DNA from: a candidate division FCPU426 bacterium
GTDB lineage: Bacteria > Oederibacteriota > PGYV01 > Palsa-1178
DNA length: 5,648 nucleotides
Direction: 5' to 3'
Assembly (NCBI GenBank): GCA_003167475.1
Contig: PMTB01000133.1
Location: forward strand, 1 to 5,648
Part shown: positions 1-4,546 of the stretch, piece by piece
How the letters are laid out: every line of letters begins with the position of its first letter
How positions within the stretch are numbered: the stretch's first letter is position 1
Program-made: the position numbers and the translations under genes
The notes under the pieces: generated by a model
Databases searched by the model: none
What the model saw: the letters and a program-made list of their open reading frames with translations, nothing else
Told to the model about the DNA's origin: nothing

Positions 1-198
1 AATTTCCGTTGAGGTCGGGGTGACGGTGGAAGTAATTGTGGCGGTAGCCTGAGGCGTATTTGTCCGGGTCTGCTGGGCCTGGTAAGTCGCTGCCAGGTTT
101 GGCGTGGATGTTGCCGGGGCAGAGGGCGGGTTTTTTTTACACCCCGGTATAATAAGGATTGCCGCGAGTATAATTGCCGGAATAATGATTTTTTTCAT
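1..198 (-). CDS. Lipoprotein with Thr/Pro-rich linker (N-terminal part; runs off the window)
   Basis: An open frame on the minus strand starts at ATG 198-196 and continues past base 1, giving 66 residues. It begins MKKIIIPAIILAAILIIPGC: two lysines, a hydrophobic core, then Cys20, which fits a type II (lipoprotein) signal peptide. The proline at -2 makes the lipobox slightly non-canonical. The mature part opens KKNPPS and becomes a low-complexity linker rich in Thr, Pro, Ser and Ala, typical of an extended tether between the lipid anchor and a distal domain. A GGGGG ribosome binding site (204-208) lies 5 nt upstream of the ATG, and a sigma70-like promoter sits at 250-279. It is divergent from all other genes here. 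The functional domain lies outside the window, so no specific function can be given. Confidence 0.82.
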   Translation of the reverse strand, partial: MKKIIIPAIILAAILIIPGCKKNPPSAPATSTPNLAATYQAQQTRTNTPQATATITSTVTPTSTEI

Positions 199-249
199 AC
201 AGACCCCCAAGCCATGTTTTTTAACACAAAACAGTCTCTTACGCAATTA

Positions 250-279
250 ATTGTACTTCAAATGAAGTTATAAAATCAA
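250..279 (-). promoter_or_regulatory. Sigma70-like promoter for the minus-strand lipoprotein gene
   Basis: Read on the minus strand, TTGATT (279-274) and TACAAT (255-250) are separated by 18 nt, placing the start of transcription near 243 and giving a leader of about 45 nt. The spacer and the edge of the -10 box carry an interrupted dyad, ACTTCA-AA-TGAAGT (255-268), which could be an operator. The call rests on box similarity and position only. Confidence 0.55.
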
Positions 280-294
280 GTGAAATATTTTTTT

Positions 295-354
295 CCCGGG
301 CGGTATGTAAACCGGTGCAAAGCGATGCTTTGTTGTCCCGATTTCCGCCCTTTT
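295..354. other. Structured intergenic block between divergent promoters
   Basis: An outer stem GGGCGG (298-303) pairs with CCGCCC (345-350). Inside are a perfect 6-bp hairpin, CAAAGC-GAT-GCTTTG (318-332), and a possible small stem CGGT/ACCG (301-304 with 311-314), which competes with the outer stem. TTTT follows at 351-354, so on the plus strand it resembles a weak intrinsic terminator. However, it lies upstream of both predicted divergent promoters, so neither predicted transcript would contain it. It could be a terminator of an unseen transcript, a small RNA or a protein-binding site. I recognise no known RNA family. Confidence 0.4.
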
Positions 355-361
355 AAAGAAC

Positions 362-390
362 TTGAAGTTATGGACTTTAAAGTTTATAAT
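362..390 (+). promoter_or_regulatory. Sigma70-like promoter upstream of the Imm8-like gene
   Basis: TTGAAG (362-367) and a perfect TATAAT (385-390) are separated by 17 nt, predicting a start near 397. The transcript would carry a leader of about 127 nt containing a GCGGG/CCCGC stem (398-402 with 426-430) and hairpin repeat unit A before the gene at 524. It is the only clear promoter for this gene and lies outside the repeat pair that encloses the gene. Confidence 0.6.
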
Positions 391-440
391 TTTTTAAGCG
401 GGTGAGAGCATGACCCTATGTTTGGCCCGCATAAAATGAA

Positions 441-499
441 TTTGTAGAGAGGGGGCTTGTAATCCTGAACTTGTCGAAGGAGCTCCCTCTCGCTGTAGG
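441..499 (+). repeat. REP-like hairpin repeat, unit A
   Basis: The unit runs from the foot TTTGTAG (441-447) through the stem GAGAGGGGGC (447-456) to the complement GCTCCCTCTC (482-491), with one G-T wobble, then the tail GCTGTAGG (492-499). The 25-nt loop holds CCTGAACTTGTCGAAGG (464-480), also found in units E1 and E2. The GTAG tetranucleotide next to a GC-rich palindrome is the hallmark of REP elements. Unit A points towards unit B, with the Imm8-like gene between them. It lies in the predicted 5' leader of that gene, ending about 12 nt before its SD site. Confidence 0.75.
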
Positions 500-523
500 A
501 TCTTCGTATTTAAGGAGGCAAAA

Positions 524-910
524 ATGAAGGCTGAGGTAAAGGCGCTTGAATCTCCCGGCGTTGTGGATTTGTGGGATTATAAACCATTCGATTATAGTGA
601 TTTTGAATTCCGCCTTGAAATGTTCATAGGCCCGGTCGGGGAAGAACGAACGGATCTATTTACCGTTACTGTCTGCGGCCTTTCCGCGGTAAAGGGGTTT
701 GTCCCCAAAAAAGATTTTTTGATCGAACACTATAAGGAAAAAGGCGATCATTACCTGGTGATGAAACGGTATGATTATACATTGCTGAGAATGTACCTGG
801 ATAATTATATCAGCAAGTGCGACAGCCGGTGGTGGGGTTTTATTGCCTGGCAAATACAGAAAATCGCGAAATGGCAACGGAAGGCAAAAAATGTTATAGT
901 TGATCAATAG
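524..910 (+). CDS. Imm8-like immunity protein (orphan)
   Basis: A 128-residue, probably cytoplasmic protein with no signal peptide or membrane segment. Residues 35-51 (IGPVGEERTDLFTVTVC), preceded by an aromatic/acidic stretch PFDYSDFEF (21-29), match the signature I recall for the Imm8 immunity family of polymorphic toxin systems: IGPKGEEGxDxFxVTVC after a Y/D-rich segment. The usual PKWL after that Cys is replaced by GLSAV. The C-terminal half is basic and Trp-rich (W103, W104, W109, W117). Family members neutralise a cognate toxin, but no toxin gene is visible here, so it appears to be an orphan. An SD AAGGAGG (512-518) lies 5 nt before the ATG, fixing the start. The gene plus its SD fit tightly between convergent repeat units A and B, with no internal promoter seen. 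The family call is from memory of the motif. Confidence 0.72.
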   Translation: MKAEVKALESPGVVDLWDYKPFDYSDFEFRLEMFIGPVGEERTDLFTVTVCGLSAVKGFVPKKDFLIEHYKEKGDHYLVMKRYDYTLLRMYLDNYISKCDSRWWGFIAWQIQKIAKWQRKAKNVIVDQ

Positions 911-937
911 TGAAAAACTTCGGTTTAGTTCCAAGCG

Positions 938-1036
938 CCTGCAGTGAGAGGGGGCATCCGCTTCCGCTGAGGCTTTCCGCCTCCGCAAATACGCTCTGGC
1001 GGACGAGCCAGCGGACAAGATGCCCCTCTCTACAAA
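938..1036 (-). repeat. REP-like hairpin repeat, unit B (long loop)
   Basis: Read on the minus strand, the unit starts TTTGTAGAGAGGGGCAT (1036-1020) and ends ATGCCCCCTCTC followed by ACTGCAGG (957-938). The stem 946-957 with 1020-1030 is 11 bp with one bulged G. The 62-nt loop (958-1019) is a GC-rich insert with its own stems: CCGCTG/CAGCGG (964-969 with 1009-1014), GAGGC/GCCTC (969-973 with 979-983) and CTGGC/GCCAG (996-1000 with 1007-1011). Its outer end shares TGAATTTGTAGAGAGGGG with unit A, more than with the other units. It is in opposite orientation to A. Confidence 0.75.
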
Positions 1037-1079
1037 TTCACTTACCGGGTTTACGCCCGAAAAACTATGGAGGTTGAAT

Positions 1080-1778
1080 ATGACGGCTGAAAATGTTCTG
1101 CTTGAAGACACACAGTGGAAGGCTTATTACAGGTTCCTTGGGTTCATGGCGATCGTGCTTTTTGCGATCATTCCTTTTCAGGCGGCTGTTTACTTCATAG
1201 CGCCGCCGCCAAAAACCATAGTGGATTTCTTTAAGGTTTATCAGCGTAACTGGATGCTCGGCTTGCTGGATTTGGACTTGAGCCTCACTGTGGACAATCT
1301 GATCTTTATGCTTGTTTACATAGGGTTTTACAATCTCCTGAAAAAATACAACAAACCGCTTGCGACTGTGGGGCTTGTGGCCGCTATAATCAGCATTATC
1401 CTTTATGTCGTTTCCCGGGAAGGCTTGTTCAGCATGATGTCTTTGAGCGGGCAGTATTTTGCCGCCGCAAGCGACGCTGAAAAAACGGCAATTGCGACCA
1501 TAGGCCAGGCAATGCTTACTATATTTAACGGTACCTGTTTTGATGTCAGTTACGTGCTGGGCGGGGTGGCAATAATTATTTTCTCCATAATAATGATAAA
1601 AGGCGATGTTTTTACAAAGGCGACCGGTTGGACAGGGTTTATTATGGGGGTATTGATGCTCGTCCCTCCGACAGCAGGCCAGCCCGGGTTTATATTGTCT
1701 TTTCTTTCGCTGTTGCCGCTGATGGTATGGCTCATAATGATCGCTTTGAGGTTCTTTAAATTGGGAAAAAAAAGTTGA
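1080..1778 (+). CDS. Polytopic membrane protein, DUF4386-like
   Basis: A 232-residue, very hydrophobic protein with about six predicted membrane helices, near residues 17-40, 60-86, 94-112, 155-174, 184-199 and 203-225. It has short charged loops and a basic C-terminus (KLGKKS). The layout and the segment LLDLDLSLTVDNLIFMLVYIGFYNLLKK recall DUF4386 proteins, which have no established function. This is a resemblance by eye. The start is ATG 1080, because GGAGG (1069-1073) lies 6 nt upstream. The frame is open back to an ATG at 1020, but that extension is encoded by repeat unit B and lacks a ribosome binding site. No separate promoter is obvious, so it may be read through from the promoter at 362-390, with the Imm8-like gene ahead of it. 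It ends 30 nt before repeat unit C. Confidence 0.8.
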   Translation: MTAENVLLEDTQWKAYYRFLGFMAIVLFAIIPFQAAVYFIAPPPKTIVDFFKVYQRNWMLGLLDLDLSLTVDNLIFMLVYIGFYNLLKKYNKPLATVGLVAAIISIILYVVSREGLFSMMSLSGQYFAAASDAEKTAIATIGQAMLTIFNGTCFDVSYVLGGVAIIIFSIIMIKGDVFTKATGWTGFIMGVLMLVPPTAGQPGFILSFLSLLPLMVWLIMIALRFFKLGKKS

Positions 1779-1808
1779 ACGAGGCTCATCGGTCACGTTC
1801 CGCGAATG

Positions 1809-1842
1809 TGTAGAAAGGGGGCTTGCCCCCTCTCACTGCAGG
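1809..1842 (+). repeat. REP-like hairpin repeat, unit C (minimal loop)
   Basis: This is the shortest member of the family. TGTAG (1809-1813) is followed by AAAGGGGG, then CTTG, CCCCCTCTC and the tail ACTGCAGG. The stem AGGGGG/CCCCCT (1816-1821 with 1826-1831) closes on a CTTG tetraloop, with two more outer pairs beyond an A/C mismatch. The tail CTCTCACTGCAGG is identical to that of unit B. There is no T-run after the stem, so it is not a standard intrinsic terminator, though it could still affect mRNA ends after the membrane-protein gene. Confidence 0.7.
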
Positions 1843-1868
1843 CTATAGAACGAATCCACTGTTTAAAT

Positions 1869-1905
1869 CCTGCGTAGAGAGGCAGCAAGCAGCCTCTCTA
1901 CAAAA
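1869..1905 (-). repeat. REP-like hairpin repeat, unit D
   Basis: A perfect 10-bp stem, GTAGAGAGGC (1874-1883) with GCCTCTCTAC (1892-1901), encloses the loop AGCAAGCA. On the minus strand the unit begins TTTTGTAGAGAGGC and ends CTCTCTACGCAGG, matching the foot and tail of the other units. It faces unit C across 26 nt, so C/D form an inverted pair of about 97 bp in the 166-nt gap before the oxidoreductase gene. Confidence 0.7.
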
Positions 1906-1944
1906 TCTAAAAACGGAATCAGAGCGTTAAAATAGGAGAAATGA

Positions 1945-2880
1945 ATGAAAGCAGCCGTTTGCACAAAGTACGGGCCTCCCGAGGTACTTCAGATCATGGA
2001 AGTTGCTAAACCTTTGGCTAAAAATAATGAAATATGCATAAAGATCCGCGCGACCGCGGTTACGGCGAGCGATTGCATTGTACGGGGGTTTTCTATTCCT
2101 TTCTGGAAACCTATGGGGTTCATGATGGGGCTGGTGGTCGGGTTTAAAAAGCCGCGGCAACCCATACTTGGGATCGTGTTTGCCGGGGAGGTTGAGTCTT
2201 TGGGCGGGAATGTTACGGTATTTAAGAGAGGCGACAATGTGTTTGGATGGGATCTTTTTCCCGGTTTTGGAGGTTACGCACAATACAAATGCATCGCGGA
2301 AAGTTCGATGGTGGCGTTAAAACCCGGCAATATGAATTTTGAGGGGGCCGCAGCTTTGCCGTATGGCGGTCTTTTGGCTTTGTCTTTGGTGAACAGGTCA
2401 AATATCAAAAGCGGGCAAAACGTGCTTATTTACGGGGCTTCCGGGGCTATAGGAACTATGGCCGTGCAGCTGGCAAAATATTCCGGCGCAAACGTGACTG
2501 GCGTGTGCTCCACGGGCAACCTGGGGTTGGTAAGATCTTTGGGAGCGGACGCAGTGATCGATTACACAAAAGAGGACACTGTAAAAAGCGGTGTATTTTA
2601 TGACCTTATTATTGATGCTGTCGGGAAGAATAAAGGTTCAAAACTAAAGCTTCAATGCAAAAAATCCCTTTCTTCGGGAGGCAGGTATATCTCAATCGAC
2701 GACGGAAGGCCGAAGAATGATATTGAAGACCTGAACCTGCTTAAGGAACTGGCTGAAGCCGGCAGTTTGAAGCCGGTAATTGACCGTATCTATCCGCTCG
2801 AGCAGATTGTCGGGGCGCACAAATATACTGACATGGGTCATAAAAAGGGAAATGTGATAATTTCCGTGGGACATGATTAG
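1945..2880 (+). CDS. NAD(P)-dependent MDR-family oxidoreductase (quinone oxidoreductase-like)
   Basis: A 311-residue cytoplasmic enzyme of the medium-chain dehydrogenase/reductase superfamily. The N-terminal GroES-like catalytic domain opens MKAAVCTKYGPPEVLQI, with ASDCIVRG near 41-48 and GIVFAGEVESLG near 76-87. The Rossmann domain follows, with the nucleotide-binding motif YGASGAIGTMAVQLAK at about 163-178, then GADAVIDYTKED near 200-211. The C-terminus HKYTDMGHKKGNVIISV is typical of the family. The four-Cys structural zinc loop and the catalytic zinc ligands of alcohol dehydrogenases are absent, so it is probably a zinc-independent NAD(P)H reductase of quinones or other activated carbonyl/enone compounds. 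The substrate cannot be told. The SD AGGAG (1934-1938) lies 6 nt before ATG 1945. An out-of-frame ATG at 1941 gives only a very short peptide. No promoter or terminator is clear. Confidence 0.9.
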   Translation: MKAAVCTKYGPPEVLQIMEVAKPLAKNNEICIKIRATAVTASDCIVRGFSIPFWKPMGFMMGLVVGFKKPRQPILGIVFAGEVESLGGNVTVFKRGDNVFGWDLFPGFGGYAQYKCIAESSMVALKPGNMNFEGAAALPYGGLLALSLVNRSNIKSGQNVLIYGASGAIGTMAVQLAKYSGANVTGVCSTGNLGLVRSLGADAVIDYTKEDTVKSGVFYDLIIDAVGKNKGSKLKLQCKKSLSSGGRYISIDDGRPKNDIEDLNLLKELAEAGSLKPVIDRIYPLEQIVGAHKYTDMGHKKGNVIISVGHD

Positions 2881-2910
2881 AAAAAGAAATTAACGAACAT
2901 ATTGACTTCC

Positions 2911-2941
2911 TTGACAAAGCAGAGTTTAACGTGTATATAAT
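2911..2941 (+). promoter_or_regulatory. Sigma70-like promoter for the SRPBCC gene
   Basis: A perfect TTGACA (2911-2916) is followed by overlapping -10 candidates in TATATAAT: TATATA at a 17-nt spacing (2934-2939) or TATAAT at 19 nt (2936-2941). A second TTGAC occurs 9 nt upstream (2902-2906). The predicted leader is about 100 nt, AT-rich, and ends with a 5-bp hairpin CGGCA-TTAT-TGCCG (3016-3029) just before the SD site. Confidence 0.6.
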
Positions 2942-3048
2942 AACATAACTTAATAATAATCTAAAATTCCATAAGTAAATCAATGAATTTGAAGCAATAG
3001 TTATAGGCACAATTCCGGCATTATTGCCGAAAAAAATGGAGGTTTTTT

Positions 3049-3615
3049 GTGGGAAAAGTCTTTGGTTGGGTTTTGGTCGCATTGATTTTGGTTGTCGTGG
3101 GGATATTTGGGTATGCCGCCACAAAGCCGGATACTTTCAGGATAGAGAGGTCCATAACTGTCAATGCGCCCGCGGATAGGATATATCCTTTGTTGGAGGA
3201 TTTCCGCGCTTGGGAGCAGTGGTCGCCTTTTCCTGCAGGCGAGAAAATCACTTACAGCGGGGCGGAAAAAGGCAAGGGCGCTATAACCACATGGTCAGGC
3301 AAGACGACAGGAGATGGAAGCAGGGAAATAACAGAAGTTACGCCGATGGAAATGGTCAGGATGAAACTTGTTTTTCCGGCGATGAAAGCCCAGTTCATGG
3401 TGGATTTCACGCTGAAACGCGAAGGCGAAGGCACCAGGGTGACATGGGCGAATTACGGCTCCAACACTTTCATGGCAAAAATATTCGGGATATTTATGAG
3501 CATGGATAAAATGATGGGGGATGATATGCAGGGCCGTCTCGCGAGCCTTAAAAAGGCGGTCGAAACCATGCCGGCACAGGCAAAACCAGCGGAAAAAAAA
3601 TCCAGGAAAAAATAA
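3049..3615 (+). CDS. Membrane-anchored SRPBCC-family (polyketide cyclase-like) protein, GTG start
   Basis: A 188-residue protein starting at GTG 3049, set by GGAGG (3038-3042) 6 nt upstream. Residues 5-24 form one hydrophobic helix, a membrane anchor or uncleaved signal. Next comes an SRPBCC/START-like fold: the first strand RIERSITVNAPADRIYPLLEDF (31-52), the family's WEQWSPF (55-61), then TWSGKTTGDGSREITEV (81-97), beta-rich segments FMVDFTLKREGEG and RVTWANYG (116-137), and a long C-terminal helix MMGDDMQGRLASLKKAVE (155-172). The tail is Lys-rich. Such folds bind hydrophobic ligands in a deep cavity. No catalytic residues or ligand can be assigned here, and the anchor suggests action at the membrane face. 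It has its own promoter (2911-2941) and strong terminator (3641-3685), so it is probably monocistronic. Confidence 0.87.
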   Translation: MGKVFGWVLVALILVVVGIFGYAATKPDTFRIERSITVNAPADRIYPLLEDFRAWEQWSPFPAGEKITYSGAEKGKGAITTWSGKTTGDGSREITEVTPMEMVRMKLVFPAMKAQFMVDFTLKREGEGTRVTWANYGSNTFMAKIFGIFMSMDKMMGDDMQGRLASLKKAVETMPAQAKPAEKKSRKK

Positions 3616-3640
3616 TATAGAATAATTGATTTATTGTAAT

Positions 3641-3685
3641 AAGGCTCCGGTTTGATACCAATGGTATCGTCCGGAGCTTTTTTTT
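3641..3685 (+). terminator. Rho-independent terminator after the SRPBCC gene
   Basis: A two-tier hairpin. The outer stem GCTCCGG (3644-3650) pairs with CCGGAGC (3671-3677), and AAG/TTT can extend its base. The inner stem GATACC (3654-3659) pairs with GGTATC (3663-3668) around AAT. A run of eight T follows directly (3678-3685). It starts about 25 nt after the stop codon. This is the clearest terminator in the window. Confidence 0.92.
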
Positions 3686-3707
3686 ACAGATGGCAATTTT
3701 TTTTCGA

Positions 3708-3766
3708 TTTTGTAGAGAGGGGGCTGCAATCCTGAGCTTGTCGAAGGAGCTCCCTCTCGCCGTGGG
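3708..3766 (+). repeat. REP-like hairpin repeat, unit E1
   Basis: TTTTGTAG is followed by GAGAGGGGGC (3715-3724), a loop containing CCTGAGCTTGTCGAAGG (3731-3747), GCTCCCTCTC (3749-3758) and the tail GCCGTGGG. It is nearly the same as unit A, with a slightly diverged tail. It forms the left arm of a 147-bp palindrome with unit E2. Confidence 0.78.
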
Positions 3767-3792
3767 ATTTATGACCCGGGGGCGTTCTAAGA

Positions 3793-3852
3793 CCCGCTGG
3801 GAGAGGGAGCTCCTTCGACAAGTTCAGGATTGCAAGCCCCCTCTCTACAAAA
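3793..3852 (-). repeat. REP-like hairpin repeat, unit E2
   Basis: This is the inverted partner of E1. On the minus strand it reads TTTTGTAGAGAGGGGGCTTG, the 17-mer CCTGAACTTGTCGAAGG, GCTCCCTCTC, then a tail CCAGCGGG. Arms 3707-3758 and 3801-3853 are complementary except for one extra base in E2 and one A/G change, which still pairs as G-U in RNA. A 42-nt spacer (3759-3800) separates the arms. It ends 28 nt before the -35 box of the next gene. Confidence 0.78.
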
Positions 3853-3880
3853 TGCAAAACTTAAACTTGACAACAACAGC

Positions 3881-3908
3881 TTGAATCCCACCAACTTTAT
3901 AGTATAAT
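3881..3908 (+). promoter_or_regulatory. Sigma70-like promoter for the DUF1801 gene
   Basis: TTGAAT (3881-3886) and a perfect TATAAT (3903-3908) are 16 nt apart, with a predicted start near 3915. A better -35, TTGACA (3867-3872), is too far (30 nt) from this -10 to be used with it. The promoter begins just outside repeat E2. Confidence 0.58.
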
Positions 3909-3961
3909 ACAGATATGAAGTTGAAATAATTGATGAATATAAAACAAGGAGCGTGGCAAAA

Positions 3962-4378
3962 ATGGCAAAGAAACAAGAGGCGGCGGAAGGCAAGTCGGGT
4001 TCTGAACTTATAAGCGAAAAGATCGCCGAATTGGGAGACTGGAGGGGCGAGACGCTGGCAAAGATGCGCAGCCTTATCAAGGCGGCCGATCCTGATGTTT
4101 TGGAAGAGGTGAAGTGGGCCGGGACGCCGGTATGGTCCCATGACGGTATCATCTGCACGGGAGAAACTTATAAAGCGGTAGTAAAGTTGACTTTTGCCAA
4201 GGGCGCCGCACTGAAAGACCCGGGCAAGCTCTTCAACTCTAGCCTTGAAGGGAACACAAGGCGCGCCATCGACATCCCGGAAGGCGCTAAGGTTGACGCG
4301 AGCGCGTTCAAAGCGCTCATCAAAGCGGCCGTCGTACTAAATACCTCAGGCAAAAAGAAGCCCGCAAAAATCAAGTGA
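3962..4378 (+). CDS. DUF1801 domain-containing protein
   Basis: A 138-residue soluble protein matching the DUF1801 (YdhG-like) family. The core includes ISEKIAELGDWRGETLAKMR, the acidic turn ADPDV, EVKWAGTPVWSHDGIICTGETYK, VVKLTFAKGAAL and LFNSSLEGNTRRAIDIPEG. These are strongly conserved in this subgroup as I remember it. The family has known structures but no firmly established biochemical role, so none is assigned. The start is ATG 3962, because AAGGAG (3946-3951) is 10 nt upstream. The in-frame GTG at 3953 would leave only 1 nt from the SD. The C-terminus is Lys-rich (KKKPAKIK). It has its own promoter and no clear terminator. Confidence 0.88.
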   Translation: MAKKQEAAEGKSGSELISEKIAELGDWRGETLAKMRSLIKAADPDVLEEVKWAGTPVWSHDGIICTGETYKAVVKLTFAKGAALKDPGKLFNSSLEGNTRRAIDIPEGAKVDASAFKALIKAAVVLNTSGKKKPAKIK

Positions 4379-4447
4379 GTGTTCCGGGGAAAAAGGATAA
4401 ATCCAACTGAAAAGGCACGTGCTATACCGCATAAAACGTCTTTAATC

Positions 4448-4475
4448 TTGACATACCCTCGTTCCTTGTTAAAAT
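4448..4475 (+). promoter_or_regulatory. Sigma70-like promoter for the metallo-beta-lactamase-fold gene
   Basis: A perfect TTGACA (4448-4453) and TAAAAT (4470-4475) are 16 nt apart, with a predicted start near 4482 and a leader of about 65 nt. The octamer TAACGAAC (4477-4484) overlaps the expected start point. Confidence 0.65.
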
Positions 4476-4546
4476 GTAACGAACTTTAATTTGAAAGCGT
4501 GCGCAAAACAAAACACAAAGATTTAGCTTATAATAAGGAGGGCGAT

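Noticed and set aside
298..350. Cyclic-di-GMP (GEMM) riboswitch
   Set aside because: GTAAACC and GCAAAGC recall conserved GEMM pieces, but GCAAAGC is locked in its own hairpin, the remaining conserved stems are missing, and the block lies outside predicted transcripts.
441..1036. Integron cassette with attC sites
   Set aside because: Single gene bounded by hairpins suggests it, but the units are in inverted rather than direct orientation and no attC core sites (RYYYAAC/GTTRRRY) were seen at the borders.
656..1111. 151-codon open frame on the minus strand
   Set aside because: It crosses repeat unit B and the antisense of the Imm8-like gene; low-complexity translation and no supporting start site.
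1065..1796. Long open frame (243 codons) on the minus strand opposite the membrane-protein gene
   Set aside because: Its translation is rich in His, Arg, Gln and Tyr with no domain, it lacks a ribosome binding site, and it mirrors the codon pattern of the convincing plus-strand membrane protein.
1809..1905. Rho-independent terminators after the membrane-protein gene
   Set aside because: The hairpins are strong but neither is followed by a T-run; they are better explained as repeat units.
441..3853. CRISPR array
   Set aside because: The repeats are palindromic, inverted in pairs and irregularly spaced by hundreds of bases, with no regular spacers or cas genes.
3690..3884. 64-codon open frame on the plus strand
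   Set aside because: It runs straight through the E1/E2 palindrome and contains the LSLSKE peptide typical of translated repeats; no ribosome binding site.
3787..4158. 123-codon open frame on the minus strand
   Set aside because: It overlaps the DUF1801 gene and repeat E2, and contains a PELVEG-type repeat peptide.
4499..4546. Upstream GTG start for the hydrolase
   Set aside because: The added residues are polar, precede the signal sequence and have no ribosome binding site, whereas AAGGAGG is ideally placed for ATG 4547.
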